The notes under the pieces: generated by a model | What the model was told of the DNA's origin: nothing | Database searches by the model: none | The model's input: only the letters and a program-made list of their open reading frames with translations | Assembly (NCBI RefSeq): GCF_964204645.1 | Contig: NC_134033.1 | Location: 732,631 to 796,630 of the forward strand | Source: Tubulanus polymorphus | Lineage: Eukaryota > Nemertea > Palaeonemertea > Tubulaniformes > Tubulanidae | DNA length: 64,000 bases | Direction: 5' to 3' | Shown here: in pieces, positions 32,708 to 44,624 of the stretch | Layout of the letters: each line of letters opens with the position of its first letter | Numbering within the stretch: the stretch's first letter is position 1 | Made by a program: the position numbers and the translations under genes

Positions 32708-34664
32708 AGTGTTTTTTGAGATGAAATACACGTTTCACCCGTCGAGCGCGAACGCCATTAACAGTCTCGTTTATATAATCTCCGCCGCTGCTTCGCCCGT
32801 TTTCGGATTCTGTATCGATAAATCGGGCAAGAATTTATTCTGGGTTAACGCCGGAATAATTATTACTCTCGGATGTCACGCGTGTCTCGCGTTTACGTTC
32901 ATTAATCCTTACATTCCTATGGTAATTATTCTCGGATTTTATCGAGATTTAGGTGTTTATGATCGGAATCCAGTTACACAGCTGTGAGTTCATTCTCAAT
33001 TTGTTAACTCTTGGTTCAATTTGTTACTCATCACAACTGTTGAACTGTGATCCCGGCACCAAATGCTCACAAATGTTGTTTACAGTTAACTAGTGGATAG
33101 TTGACATAGTGACGATTAAAAGTTCATTGTTACTACGGCAGGGTTCGATCTAAGGAATAAAAACCATTTGCCCGTGCGGTAAGCTTATCGCCTGCCCCCT
33201 CAAAAATCTTTCCCACACAGGCAGACCGATTGGTGGTACAATCATCTGTTGTATCGAGTGGGAAAAAAGCTTTGAGACCTTGAATTGCACTAGCCCAGTG
33301 GACTAGTGATCGTGATAACCGACTCTTGCCCTAATGAGAATTATACTTGTCCCGGACAAGTGCCTAGATCGGACCCTGTATGGTTATTCCCATCCTCCCT
33401 CGCCAGGGATTCGAACCTGAATGCATCGCTACACTCGGCCACGGCACGAACCCCTGCCACAGTAGACCGGGTGCGCAGCTTTGCCGCGCAAAAACTTGCG
33501 GCGCCAATCAGATTGCTGCCTGTGTAGCTGCACACTCGGTCTAGTGTGGTAGGGTTTCGTACTGTGGCAATCTCGATGCCATCAGGTTCGAGTCCCTGCC
33601 GGGGGAGGATGGGTTATTTATCTGTTGGTTATCTTTAACCAACTATAGAGTAACTGCCGCCTCTCACTGATATTTGTAGAGTATAATGGGTTTAGCGTAT
33701 TCGAATCTGGCCAGCGCGCTGTGGCCGATGGTTTCACTCGTCGTACCGGAATATCAATTAGGAACCGCCTATGGCATGTGAGTATCTTATCGATATCAGT
33801 TTCTAATGCGTTACGTGGGACGGGTTTGAGAGTCGATTCTGATAATTGTTTGTCGTTTTATAGAATACAGTCCGTACAGAATTTAGGACTAGCCGTGATT
33901 TCGCTTGTGGCCGGAATTATTGTGGATGGTCATGGGTATCTCATGCTGGAACTATTCTTCCTAGCCTGGTTGTGTTGTAAGTATCTTCAGATCTGTTTGG
34001 GCATGGAGTGTCCAGGGTGAAATCAGGGAAAGTCGGGGAAATTTATTTTCTTTAGAAAGAGTCGTGGATATTTGTTTATATTTCTAGATTGCTTGTCTTA
34101 TCAAACAGTTTCCATTCTATGTTTTACGTATTTGACTTGGTGTTAATTGATCGGATTCAAGTCAAGGAAACAACTTAAGACCACAGTCTTAACACATTTA
34201 TTCTAGGTCAACTCAGAGCGACATCCGAGTTGGATGGTACAGTAGAGTACTATGCCTGAGAAACCACTTACCTTGAAAACTGGAAAAAGTCAGAGAATTT
34301 TGTTTTTGAAAAACTAAAAATCTTGGAAATGTTAGGGAAATTTGTTGAGATTGCTAGATTGCTTGTCTAATCAAACAGTTTCTGTCTATGTTTTACGCAT
34401 TTATTATTGTGTTAATTGATTGGGTTCTTAGCAGATCAATTCAGGGAAAAACGGGAATAGTCAGGGGGATAAGCAAGTCAAATAAAAGTGGCCAGCCCGG
34501 GGTGTATTTAACTGTTCACGGTTTACAATGATGATATGTTTATATGTATTTCAGTGTCTCTGATAGCTGGTGTATTATTATACCTGGTTGATGCAGCTCG
34601 CGGTGGAGTCTTAAACCGTTCCGCTAGAAAGAGACGACTTCTAGAAAAAGCTTTGGAAGAGTGA
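32708..34664 (+). pseudogene. Duplicate MFSD1 exons 8-11 (second copy), no 5' exons
   Basis: Exon 8' is 32708-32921, exon 9' 33680-33777, exon 10' begins at 33864 and exon 11' ends with the stop at 34662-34664. The frames are intact. Differences from copy 1 include Val to Ile (AINSLVYIIS) in exon 8' and Ile to Asn in exon 9' (AYSNLAS). Exons 1-7 are not repeated, so it could be expressed only by splicing from the upstream gene over about 4 kb. It is most likely a dead duplicate. Confidence 0.8.
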
Positions 34665-35674
34665 GTAAAATTTTTGCCGCCGTCGAAGAAATTCGATTCA
34701 AAATTTGAGATAAAACGGATCATCAAAGACTAAAATCTGGAATCGGATAACTTTCTTGGACTCGGTTAGCTACATGTATTTCATTGTAAACATTGTTTTC
34801 AGAAAGTCAGTGAATTAAGAATGAACTATAAATTCCGGTAGCAGACGACCCGTCGATTTCAAACTACAAACTCTTCCTGCTTCGTCATGGTGCTAAAACA
34901 GTTCCTATTGTTGGAAACAATAAACGGTATTGAAGATGTAAAATACAGTTATATTTCTAGTTTATTTTGTAAATCACACTCAGTCCGGTTTAAACATTGT
35001 ACAGAATAAAAATAAATATTTAATAATCTTTACTGACTGGTGCCTTTGTTTGTTTGTTTCGCTTTACAAACTATAGACCTCGGGATTCAGGGCTGATTGG
35101 ATTGGAATGTAATTGTAGGTTTATTATCATCAATGGACGGATCTACTGATGAAATACATCTGGATTCAAACAGATTTTTATGTGACTTTTTTCGTGTTAC
35201 ATCAGGCACAAGAAATCTTTTTGCGACCGGTGCCGGCGGCGTAAATGATTTCGATATATTTTCATTGCTTTTACACGGTGGGATTTTCCGAAAAAATTCA
35301 CGGGGTATTTTCTGCGTCTTTTTGACTCAAAAGGGAATTAGATTCTTCCTGTTTCTGTGATTTTGATAAACTAATTGTTTCGTAAATATGTAATCGGAGC
35401 GGGCCTGATTTCGTTGCGCCTATTGCGCACGCTCTCTAGTTACTGCCCGGGGCGGTGAATGAGTCGCCGCGCTATATTACCGCCATCTCCAGTATCGACT
35501 CGGAGTGGCACGTTATACTCGCCGCGGTTACCACTGCGTAGACTCTAGTTGGGTGCTCGGAGCGCTTATACCAGAGTCTTTCGCGCCATAGATCTGCGCG
35601 TACTTTAGAACTGGCCCTCCCAGGCGAGCTATGTCCCCGATTTTACATCGGTACTTAGCACAACTAAATTCAAA
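34665..35674. promoter_or_regulatory. MFSD1 3' UTR duplicate and INTS4 promoter (second copy)
   Basis: Equivalent of 30601-31610, with AATAAA near 35005 and the same CpG-rich stretch at about 35390-35674. Confidence 0.5.
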
Positions 35675-36430
35675 ATGGCGGCTCTTTTAAAGAAAAGAGC
35701 TTTAGCAGAATATAGTCAAGTAATACAGGTAAAAACAGCCTCGAAATTACATCCTTTATTCGTTAGAATATAGAAATAGATTATTCAAACATATTTTATT
35801 TGTTAAAATTGAATTTGAGAGTTGAATTTCGCCGTAAAATCGATTTTAAAATGAATCTCAAATCAAGACAAATTAAATTCGAACTGTTCACTTCAATTTT
35901 ATTGTCAGTCATCAATCTGATGATGATCTAGTATTGCTAAAGGTTAGATATCATTTATATGTTCATATCTTCGGTCGGGACACCGAAACTGCAGACATAC
36001 CAGTCCACATCTTCTTGGGGCGGCGCATTCCCCAGAATGTAGTCAATGAGTTCACTCTTTGATTAGTTTCATGATCGGATATTTTCAGTAATTAACTACC
36101 CGAAATATTGTTGTTTTTAGGAGGAACCGAAGCCACCCGTCAAAAGATTAAAACTAGTTCATAAACCTCGTTTGAGCGAGTACTCGTTCGACGCGCGAGG
36201 ATGTTCCAATCCTCACGAGGTGCTCGGTGTTTTATTAACTCTATCGGAGAATCTTCCACTACCGGTCGATTCCGCTCAGAAAACCAGCGGTCAGCTGATC
36301 GAACTGTTTTACAAAGAGGAATCGGTGATTAAAGTCAAGGTCGTCTCGTTACTGGGAGAATTGTGTAAAACTCCTGGTTTTAATCCGAATTCTCTCATCA
36401 CTGAATTCATTACATTCCTTAAAACTGAGA
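35675..36430 (+). CDS. INTS4: INTS4 exons 1-2, second copy, frame intact but gene truncated
   Basis: Exon 1 (35675-35728) and exon 2 (36121-36430) encode the first 121 residues: MAALLKKRALAEYSQVIQ, then EEPKPPVKRLKLVHKP, and a helical segment ending IELFYKEESVIKVKVVSLLG and FNPNSLITEFITFLKTES. This matches the N-terminal part of Integrator subunit 4, the HEAT-repeat scaffold that binds INTS9/INTS11. Exon 2 ends at a good GTAAGT donor in phase 1, so more exons are expected, but downstream there is only a third MFSD1 exon 8 copy and then a transposon. Either the rest of the gene has moved, or the assembly is misjoined near 37110. Confidence 0.85.
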
Positions 36431-36485
36431 GTAAGTTACCTTAATCTCTTTAAGGGGCTAACAGGTCTGGACTGTGTGTAGTGTA

Positions 36486-37109
36486 GCCCCTATGGAACTG
36501 GGAGGTCGTGTTGAATGTTGACTGATGATTGCGATGTTTGTATTTTTTACAGGGTGTTTTTTGAGATGAAATACACATTTCACCCGTCGAGCGCGAACGC
36601 CGTTAACAGTCTCGTTTATATAATCTCCGCCGCTGCTTCGCCCGTTTTCGGATTCTGTATCGATAAATCGGGCAAGAATTTATTCTGGGTTAACGCCGGA
36701 ATAATTATTACTCTCGGATGTCACGCGTGTCTCGCGTTTACGTTCATTAATCCTTACATTCCTATGGTAATTATTCTCGGATTTTATCAAGATTTAGCTG
36801 TTTATGATCTGAATCCAGTTACACAGCTGTGAGTTCATTCTCAATTTGTTAACTCTTGGTTCAATTCATTATTCATCGCAGCTGTTGAACTGTGATCCCG
36901 GCACCAAATGCTCACAAATGTTGTTAACAGTTAACTAGCGGATAGTTGACGTAGTGACGATTAAAAGTTCATTGTTACTACGGCAGGGTTCGATCTAAGG
37001 AATAAAAACCATGCCCGTGTGGTAAGCTTATCGCCTGCCCCCTCAAAAATCTTTCCCACACAGGCAGACTGATTGGTGGTACAATCATCTGTTGTATCGA
37101 GTGGGAAAA
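36486..37109 (+). pseudogene. Third, truncated copy of the duplicated block (MFSD1 exon 8 only)
   Basis: It starts with the same GCCCCTATGGAACTGGGAGG. MFSD1 exon 8'' is at 36553-36766 with its frame intact. The block then reads into the split MITE and into a CAGGGTT-ended element (36984) and stops abruptly at GAGTGGGAAAA (37109), where unrelated DNA leading to the transposase begins. Confidence 0.9.
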
Positions 37110-37250
37110 GCCACAATCAGCCACAGCGGATATACCATAGAACTCAAATCAATTTGATCTGAGTTCATTAATATACAGAATTGTTAATATTTTACAATTG
37201 AATTTATTACAACTATGTTAGTTATTACAATTATTATTTTTATTTTGCAG

Positions 37251-39454
37251 GCCAATAATGGACTCATATATTGCAAAAGATACTGTCCTGAAATCCGAGA
37301 TAATTTATGCTTTGAATATGATAAACAATCACCACAGTTACAATTCCTGTTCTGGAATGAATGACATACTTAAGGCATGCTTTCCAGACAGTCAAATAGC
37401 CGAGATGTTTTCACTTAGTCAACAGAAAGCAGCATATCTAGTTCGTTTTGGTATTATGCCACATGTAAAGGATCTAATGAGACGGAAAATCAAAGACCAA
37501 CAATACGTGTTACTATTCGACGAATCATTGAATCAGCGTACGCAAACTAAACAGTTGGATGTGTTAATTAGGTTCTGGGACCATGATGTAGTAAGGTCTT
37601 CGTATTACGGTTCAGACTTCATTGGACGAGCGACTGCAGACGATATGCTGCATTCATTTATGGACACATTTGGAGATCTCAATTACTCCAATCTTTATCA
37701 ACTGTCCATGGATGGTCCAAATGTGAATTGGAAATTTTATGAATTGTTGCAACAAGAAATTTCAAGTATGTGTAAAGTCTATTCTGAACATAGGCAGCTG
37801 TGGCTTACATGTCATGCATAATGCCTTCAAAGCCGGCGACCATGCTACTGACTGGGATTTGGAGTCACTTCTTATCAACCTGCGTTATTTGTTCAAAGAT
37901 GCTCCTGTCAGAAGAGAAATGTTTGCTGAGGTCACTGGTAGTCAGAAGTTTCCATATAAATTTTGCTCTACTAGGTAAGTGAATTGGATTTTAGTTGTTA
38001 TTGAAATACATGTACTTAATTAGGCAATCCAAATTACCCTGGTTATCAATTATTGTTTTATCTCCTTGCCGTATGTTAGCAGTTAAACTCAACATTTCTA
38101 TTTTTGTTTTAGATGGCTGGATAACCTGCCAGCTGCAGAACGTGCGATTGAACTATGGCCGTATATCATAAAATTCGTGGAGCACGTTCAAACTTTGAAA
38201 AAGGCTAACATACCGACATCGAAACCATATTTATACATAAAAGACTTAGCGTCATCTGATATGGTATTGCCGAGACTGCATGCGTATGTATCTATTGCAA
38301 AAACAGTTACACCGTTCTTAACCATCTACCAGACGGACAGGCCAATGCTGCCATTTTTGGCGGAAGACATACATAATGTTCTCCGATTACTGATGAAGCG
38401 ATTCATCAAAAGTGATATAATTCGGGAAGCAGATACTCTCACTAAGTTGATCAAGATAGATACAAAAAAGGAATCGAATTATTGCGTTCATTCTAAAATC
38501 GACATCGGATTTATCGCGGAGGCAAAAGTTAAGGAACTTATTGCAGTTGGAAAAGCAAGTCAGCGCCAGTTTCTCGATCTGAGAATGAACACTCGAAAAT
38601 TTCTTATCAGTTTAGTGGATAAAATAATAGCCAAAGCGCCGATCCAATATTCTTTGGTTAGAAATATGGTATGTTTAAATCCGAACGAGCTTGCCGCTAA
38701 TTGTGACCAAAGTCGCGCTCAGTTCAAGAGAATAATAAGTTCATTGTCGAGCTCGAATCATATAGATGATTCGGATTGTGATACCGTGTTAAACCAAATG
38801 GACGAATTCATCAATAGCGTAGTCGTAAAAACTAAATCGGATTTTGTGAGCTTCAACAAAAAAACAGATCGATTAGATACTTTCTATCATAAACATATGC
38901 AATGCAATTCATCATTTGATAAATTATGGTCAGTTATAAGCAACCTGCTGTTATTATCTCATGGGCAGGCTTCTGTAGAGAGAGGGTTTTCGGTAAATAA
39001 GCAGATCGAGGTTGAAAACCTAGCTAATGAATCGTATGAAGCTCAAAGAATGATTGTAGACCACATTCGATCCGTAGGTGGTGTGCTGAAAGTACAAATT
39101 ACCAAGGAGTTACTTCTTTCCGCATCTCAGGCATATTCGAAGTACAAGGCCTATCTGGAGAAATGTAAGGCTGATTCAGAAAAAAGTGCTAGGGGTATTA
39201 AGCGTGAAGCCGAATGTGACGAATTGGAGAAATTAAAACGAAAAAAGAAATTGCTTGAAATTGACATCGAGTCGCTCACCACCTCCGCAAATAAGTTTAT
39301 TGAGCAAGCAGAACGGGCAACAGCTTTAAAAGATGTTCGTCCACTGATTACGAAATCAGTGTCATTCCGCAAATCGGCCAATGATAAACGTGCAGAAATT
39401 AATGACATTTCAGAACTTATTGATAAAAGACAAGAAGCACTAAAAGGACTTTAA
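37251..39454 (+). mobile_element. hAT-superfamily transposase gene, 5' incomplete and frameshifted
   Basis: Two exons: 37251-37974 and 38113-39454 (intron 37975-38112, phase kept at the Arg before WLDNLPAAERAIELW). The first segment matches a common invertebrate hAT-like family: NNHHSYNSCSGMNDILKACF, then LLFDESLN and LSMDGPNVN with candidate catalytic Asp residues, then GSCGLHVMHNAFK. The C-terminal part ends with the hAT dimerisation motif (LSHGQASVERGFSVNK) and a charged coiled coil. Between about 37760 and 37790 the reading shifts by one frame (frame A ends at 37821; frame B carries IGSCGLHVMHNAF), so the copy is broken unless this is a sequencing error. An acceptor at 37249-37250 shows that an upstream exon is missing. 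No terminal inverted repeats were found. Confidence 0.85.
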
Positions 39455-39988
39455 GATGTTACTTTGATATATCAATGCTTTACCGGTTTAGGTTTATGTA
39501 AATAAAAGATTAATCATTTGTCTGCACCATGAAGTATATGAGTATATAATTATGAAATAAAATTAATATTCTAACAAATTAATAATTTGTCTTTTTAACG
39601 TTTGTTCTTTTATAGTTAAGTTTGTCGTTTCATGGTCATTCCTCGGGGTTTCAGATATGAAATTAGGGTTGGAGAGGTCATTGAATTGGGATTGAAAAGG
39701 TCATGGAAAGTCATTGAATCAGATAGGTCATGGAAGCTTTGAACCCTGCTATGGATATACGGATATATATATATATATGGATCTGTTTGTTCGAATTCAT
39801 ATGAAATAAAATCCATTGATGTAAAATCAATGACCATTTGAGTAAATACTAGCTATATTCTTTAAGCATACTCCATAATGCTCATTTATTGTTTTAGCTG
39901 TAAATGTATTAGTTTCAGTGAAATTATTTTCGATCGAATTTTAACCATTTCGAACTTGTTGTTAGAATCGCGAGGCCTACTAGCATCC

Positions 39989-40107
39989 AGGACTCGGTTT
40001 TATAGGCTGGTATCATCTTTAACCCGGGGGTTAAAGATTGAATTCATTGAAAATGAATTGAGTTTACCCCCGGGTTATAGATGATACCAGCCTATAAAAC
40101 AGGACTC
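39989..40107. mobile_element. Palindromic MITE, GGTTTTATAGGCTGGTATCAT family
   Basis: The left arm CTCGGTTTTATAGGCTGGTA with CATCTTTAACCCGGGGGTTA is inverted on the right (TTACCCCCGGGTTATAGATG, CCAGCCTATAAAACAGGACTC). Related elements lie at 52751-52863 and, decayed, 47880-47985; a possible very diverged one spans 11030-11195. Confidence 0.75.
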
Positions 40108-40971
40108 AAAATTCGTGTAATTCCGATGAATATTTATCCTATATCTTATTTTACCTACGTATCTTAATATCGGACTTCGATAACCCCAGTTTTATTTGAC
40201 TATCGATTCAGTTCCACAGTTGCGCGGGTTTAATTTGACCGATATGGAAAAAAATGTTCGAAATTCAAATGATTAGATTAATTTCAAGTGTATCTAATAC
40301 TAGAATATTACCCGTGGAAATCACGGGTGATATCCTTTGGCCCAGAACTTCAAACTGTTTATTCGCAATGGAATTAAGTGGGGCCATTGAAATCTTTGTG
40401 TCCATGCCCGTGGAGACCCTATGAGCTTTGATGACCTGTCCCCCTGGACCGGGAACTATCGGAGGTAAACAGAATATGTATGAAGCTACGCGGGACTCGT
40501 ACTCCTAATCCACGAGATGCTAACCTTGACCCCTACTATCTGGGCCATTGCAACTAAATAAAGTTACTTAATGTAGAATTGTTTTGAAGCAGTAAGAGTC
40601 TATAATTAGAATTCCTGCTTACTGATTGGCTGAAATTTTGTCTGCCTCCGTTTGCCCCCCCCCCCCCTATAAATATTTTCACACCCGTTTACACCCGTTG
40701 CATTAGTTTATACAATGATTGACTACCACACACAATTTCAAGTTGCAATTCTTCTCCACGGCGACGCTGTTTGGTACATAGTTTCGTAATAATATATCAG
40801 ATTTTCGTGGACACTGAAACATAAAATTTTCACTGCGCATTTCATTTTCCTGCAATATATTATTGATTTCGTGCATAGAAAACTTGAAATATTTTATTAA
40901 TGTTTATTCTATGAAAATATGGCCTATTGGATTAATTCTAATTCAAACACTTTGACAACAGCTGAATTTGC

Positions 40972-40978
40972 TATAAAG
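40972..40978 (+). promoter_or_regulatory. TATA box of six-cysteine gene A
   Basis: TATAAAG lies 54 bp before the start codon at 41026, which would place transcription start about 25 bp upstream of the ATG. Another TATAAATA occurs at 40668 after a C-run. Paralog B has TATAAAAG at 45318. Confidence 0.5.
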
Positions 40979-41025
40979 GGCCGCAGTTTTAACTTGTTTT
41001 CATTCGTTGTGGTCAGAATTTCATC

Positions 41026-43491
41026 ATGAATTTCGCTGTTTTGGTTTGTGCTGTTGCCGTACTCGGGACACAGGTAAAAACTGTTCATGCTTCGAACTTT
41101 TCTAGCGAAATTGCAAAAAAGTTCCCCGATGATATTTGCCAGAAAAAAGATTAACATTAAGATGAGATCAGATGTTTAGAAAATCGTAATATTACTTATA
41201 TGATTAGATTACTGGTGCCGCCCCGTAATTAGTATAATCTACTTTTACTGCTAAATTGTTCTTTGTTTTTCCCTTTTTCATTTTATCCAAAATGTCGATA
41301 ATAATTACTTGCTTTGGCTATAGAACCTAAGATGAGCTGAGACTGGTCTTAAGTTGTTAGATTGGTTATAGAACCAAAATGAGTTTAGACTGGTCTTAAG
41401 TTGTTAGATTGGTTATAGAACTAAAATGAGTTTAGACTGGTCTTAAGTTGTTAGATTGACTATAGAACTAAAATGAGTTTAGACTGGTCTTAAGTTGTTA
41501 GATTGGTTATAGAACCAAAATGAGCTTAGACTGGTCTTTAGTTGTTATTTGGTTATAGAACCAAAATGAGTTTAGACTGGTCTTAAGTTGTTATATTGGT
41601 TATAGAAATAAAATAAGTTTAGACTGGTCTTTAGTTGTTATTTGGTTATAGAACCAAAATTAGCTTAGACTGGTCTTAAGTTGTTAGATTGGTTATAGAA
41701 CCAAAATGAGCTTGGACTGGTCTTAAGTTGTTAGATTGACTATAGAACCAAAATGAGTTTAGACTGGTCTTAAGTTGTTAGATTGGTTAAAGAACTAAAA
41801 TGTGTTTAGACTGGTCTTAAGTTGTTGAATTCTGTTTTTTTTCTTTCAGTTGATTGTGTTTGCAGCTGGTCACACAGCACCTGCTTGGGTATCGGATTAT
41901 CGAGAGGCCTATACTCCCCCGGTTAATAATGTATCTGTAGTAAGTTTACACGTCATGTTCGGCGGTTGGTTTCCAAGATTTACTCCACTGGATCGTTCAT
42001 CTCAATATCACGACGAGTCCTCGGCCGTGAAGCCACCAGGATTCGAACCCGCTGGTCTCACTCGGTGCAACAGCATCACGCCTTAATGTCGTGATAGGTT
42101 ATCACTCTACCAGCAATTTTGTTTTTCAGTTTACCGTTTTGGACTGTATCTCGAACGGGCACTACCTCGTGCCCGCCGCACAGTGCGACGTGGTTTCTAT
42201 CAGCAGAAACGTGGGCGATGAATTCCAAAGTAAGTTCGTGATTAGACGGTGTAAATAGATCTGTGTTTCTGCCTGTTCAAACGTTCTCCATATTTAGCTG
42301 GTTATTTTTGTCTATTCTCTATATTATGTAATTATTGACTTGAGTTTTCATCGTATCAGTAACAAACGACGTGAAATCACTCGCCAAAACCGTTATGCTA
42401 TTTTCAATGCAGCCCTTGTCACTCACATGGGTGTTTCTGATATTTGCAATATAGTTTAGTGGAAATTTCCAAGTCTGATCAAAACTTTTCCTCTAATCGA
42501 TGTTTTTATATCGAAACAATTTGTTCATCAACGCTTTTCATTAAACTCGTTTTAGTTTTCTCTATTCTCTTTTTAGTATATGATGTAAAACCAATGAGTA
42601 TATTACATTTGGATTTCAGGCTGACTAAATTTTTTATAGATTTCTATTTTCTATATTTCAGCCAGGGACGCTTTCTTCGCTGCCGCTTGTGAGGTAAGTA
42701 AAGCATTGAATAAACACGCGTTGCTGCATTTTACTAAACAATTCCATTTTTGATACATCTTCATATAATTCATTAAGGATTTTACTCGTGATTTCGAATA
42801 TTATTAGGATATCATGCATATGACGATTGATGGAATAAACTCTGATTGCGTGTTGTAAAGTTGATATAAAATCCTTGCACACTAGAAATAAAAAGAGTAT
42901 GAAATGTCTCCTTGAGCTAGTGTAGTTTATTCAACGTTTCGACTATATCCTAATAGTCATCTTCAGGAATACTGTATTCCTTGAGCAAGTGTAGTTTATT
43001 CAACGTTTCGACTTTACCCTAATAGACATCTTCAGGAATACTGTATTCCTTGAGCTAGTGTAGTTTGTTCAACGTTTCGACTATATCCTAATAGTCATCT
43101 TCAGGAATGCTGTAATCCTTGAGCTAGTGTAGTTTATTCAGCGTCTCGACTTTATCCTAATAGTCATCTTCAGGAATACTGTATTCCTTGAGCTAGTGTA
43201 GTTAATTCAACGTTTCCACTATATCCTAATAGTCACCTTCAGAAATACTGATGTCGTCCTCATTTTAACCATAGATGAATCAGTCTGATTCTGAGTTATG
43301 TAAGATGATATAAAGTCGAATAAATATTTTGTTTAATATTTTCTTTTTTCTCTAATTAACAGAATCAGAAAGCCAACAAGGGTCGAAATGCAATTCACTG
43401 CACTTCTTGGCGGCCGTGCCGCGGGGTGTTACAATCTACAAGTCCAAAACCGTTGCGTCCGATGATTTCTTGCGTTCCGCGTAACCTATAA
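41026..43491 (+). CDS. Small secreted six-cysteine protein A (family not recognised)
   Basis: Five exons: 41026-41073, 41850-41939, 42130-42229, 42662-42693, 43363-43491; 132 residues. A signal peptide runs MNFAVLVCAVAVLG to about LIVFAAG. The mature part contains AWVSDYREAYTPPVNN, then VLDCISNG, and six cysteines spaced C-12-C-23-C-13-C-5-C-17-C, ending RPMISCVPRNL. I do not recognise a characterised domain. Paralog B keeps the same exon sizes for exons 1, 3 and 4, the same phases and the same cysteines. Secretion and three possible disulfides suggest an extracellular role (mucus, shell or cuticle matrix, haemolymph or defence are all open). Intron 1 holds a minisatellite and intron 2 a tRNA-like fragment. 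ATTAAA near 43702 is a plausible polyadenylation signal. Confidence 0.75.
41325..41830. repeat. 46-bp minisatellite in intron 1 of six-cysteine gene A
   Basis: About eleven units of TTAGATTGGTTATAGAACC, AAAATGAGTTTAGACTGG and TCTTAAGTTG. It belongs to the same dispersed family as 7395-7560 and 45640-46060. Confidence 0.95.
42022..42118 (-). repeat. tRNA-derived SINE fragment
   Basis: On the minus strand TGGTAGAGTGATAACC resembles an A box, and about 50 nt later GGGTTCGAATCCTGG is a B box. The cloverleaf is not complete and there is no proper acceptor stem, so I call it a SINE head rather than a tRNA gene. It lies in intron 2 of six-cysteine gene A. Confidence 0.6.
42908..43255. repeat. 69-bp tandem repeat with a hammerhead-like core (minus strand)
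   Basis: Five units of CCTTGAGCTAGTGTAGTTTA, TTCAACGTTTCGACTATATC and CTAATAGTCATCTTCAGGAA in intron 4 of six-cysteine gene A. On the minus strand each reads CTGAAGAT, a hairpin GACTAT/ATAGTC, then GAAACGTTGAAT. The motif is discussed under findings. Confidence 0.9.
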
Positions 43492-43856
43492 CGTCACGAA
43501 ATTGTCTCCTTCGATACCAAAAAAATTGACGTCATCTCCTGTTCTTCGAAATCCCCCTATGACATCATCGTAATATCCCCCTATGACATCATCAATAGCC
43601 TGTTTTTGATTTTGCATTCGGCGCACCCGCGTCTTGGATTGTGATATTATTGGGGGAATTACATCGGAGCGGCCATCTTTAAATCTATCATTTCGAGTTC
43701 TTCATTAAAGTATAAAAAATTTAAAATTTATGAGTCATGACGTTTGTTATTTTTAAATCGAGTCGGTTTTCGTCAAACATTTGATATTTTGGCCAGGAAA
43801 CCAAGATCTAGTCATTGAATGCTCATGACCCAGGTCGGTGTGCTGTCCAGACACCG

Positions 43857-44068
<212 letters not shown>

Positions 44069-44624
44069 CCGCTGCTATTGCTTTGTTGAACTAATGGGTT
44101 TTTTAGCATAGACTTAAAAACTGCGATTGAATGAAGGACTAGATTTCAAGTATTCCAGAGTACTGCGACGGAGTACGCAAAGGCTCTATGCCCGGCTCGG
44201 AGACAAGATTCTTGCAAAATATGCTTATTATTCGTTATACACTTTCGGCATTGAATAATCACCTTGTATTTCACCCCATTGAGTACTACTTTCAAAAATG
44301 TGCCCCTTACATTTTCGAGGCAGAAAATCTTCAAAACTTAAATTTTTTCATGAACACAATCTCAACTCCACAAAACTATATTGTGCCATTGCGCATGACT
44401 GGTTAGTAAAATAAACAAGCTCCGTTTTGCCCGTTTTGCCGCGTTGGTCCATTTTGCCCCCACTTAACCCTGTTTTCATGAAACGCTAATATCGATGACG
44501 TAGTCCACACATATCGACTCGCACACAACTCTTGAAACAAAGAAATTCTATCAATGTGTAAAAACATCATTGTAACATTCTATAATCCGTGATAACTATA
44601 GATCAATGAAGAAATACCCCAATA

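Larger units (their letters stand above)
32641..36485 (+). repeat. Second copy of the MFSD1-INTS4 duplication
   Basis: Nearly identical to 28580-32402 by eye, with scattered substitutions and a few small indels. It carries the MITE (33139-33378), the foldback element (33389-33613), MFSD1 exons 8-11, the INTS4 promoter and INTS4 exons 1-2. Confidence 0.92.
39455..41025. other. Intergenic DNA between the transposase and the first six-cysteine gene
   Basis: No gene is seen. It contains AATAAA-type signals after the transposase (39500-39600), a TA run near 39764-39778, a palindromic MITE (39989-40107) and a C-run near 40655-40667. Confidence 0.6.
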
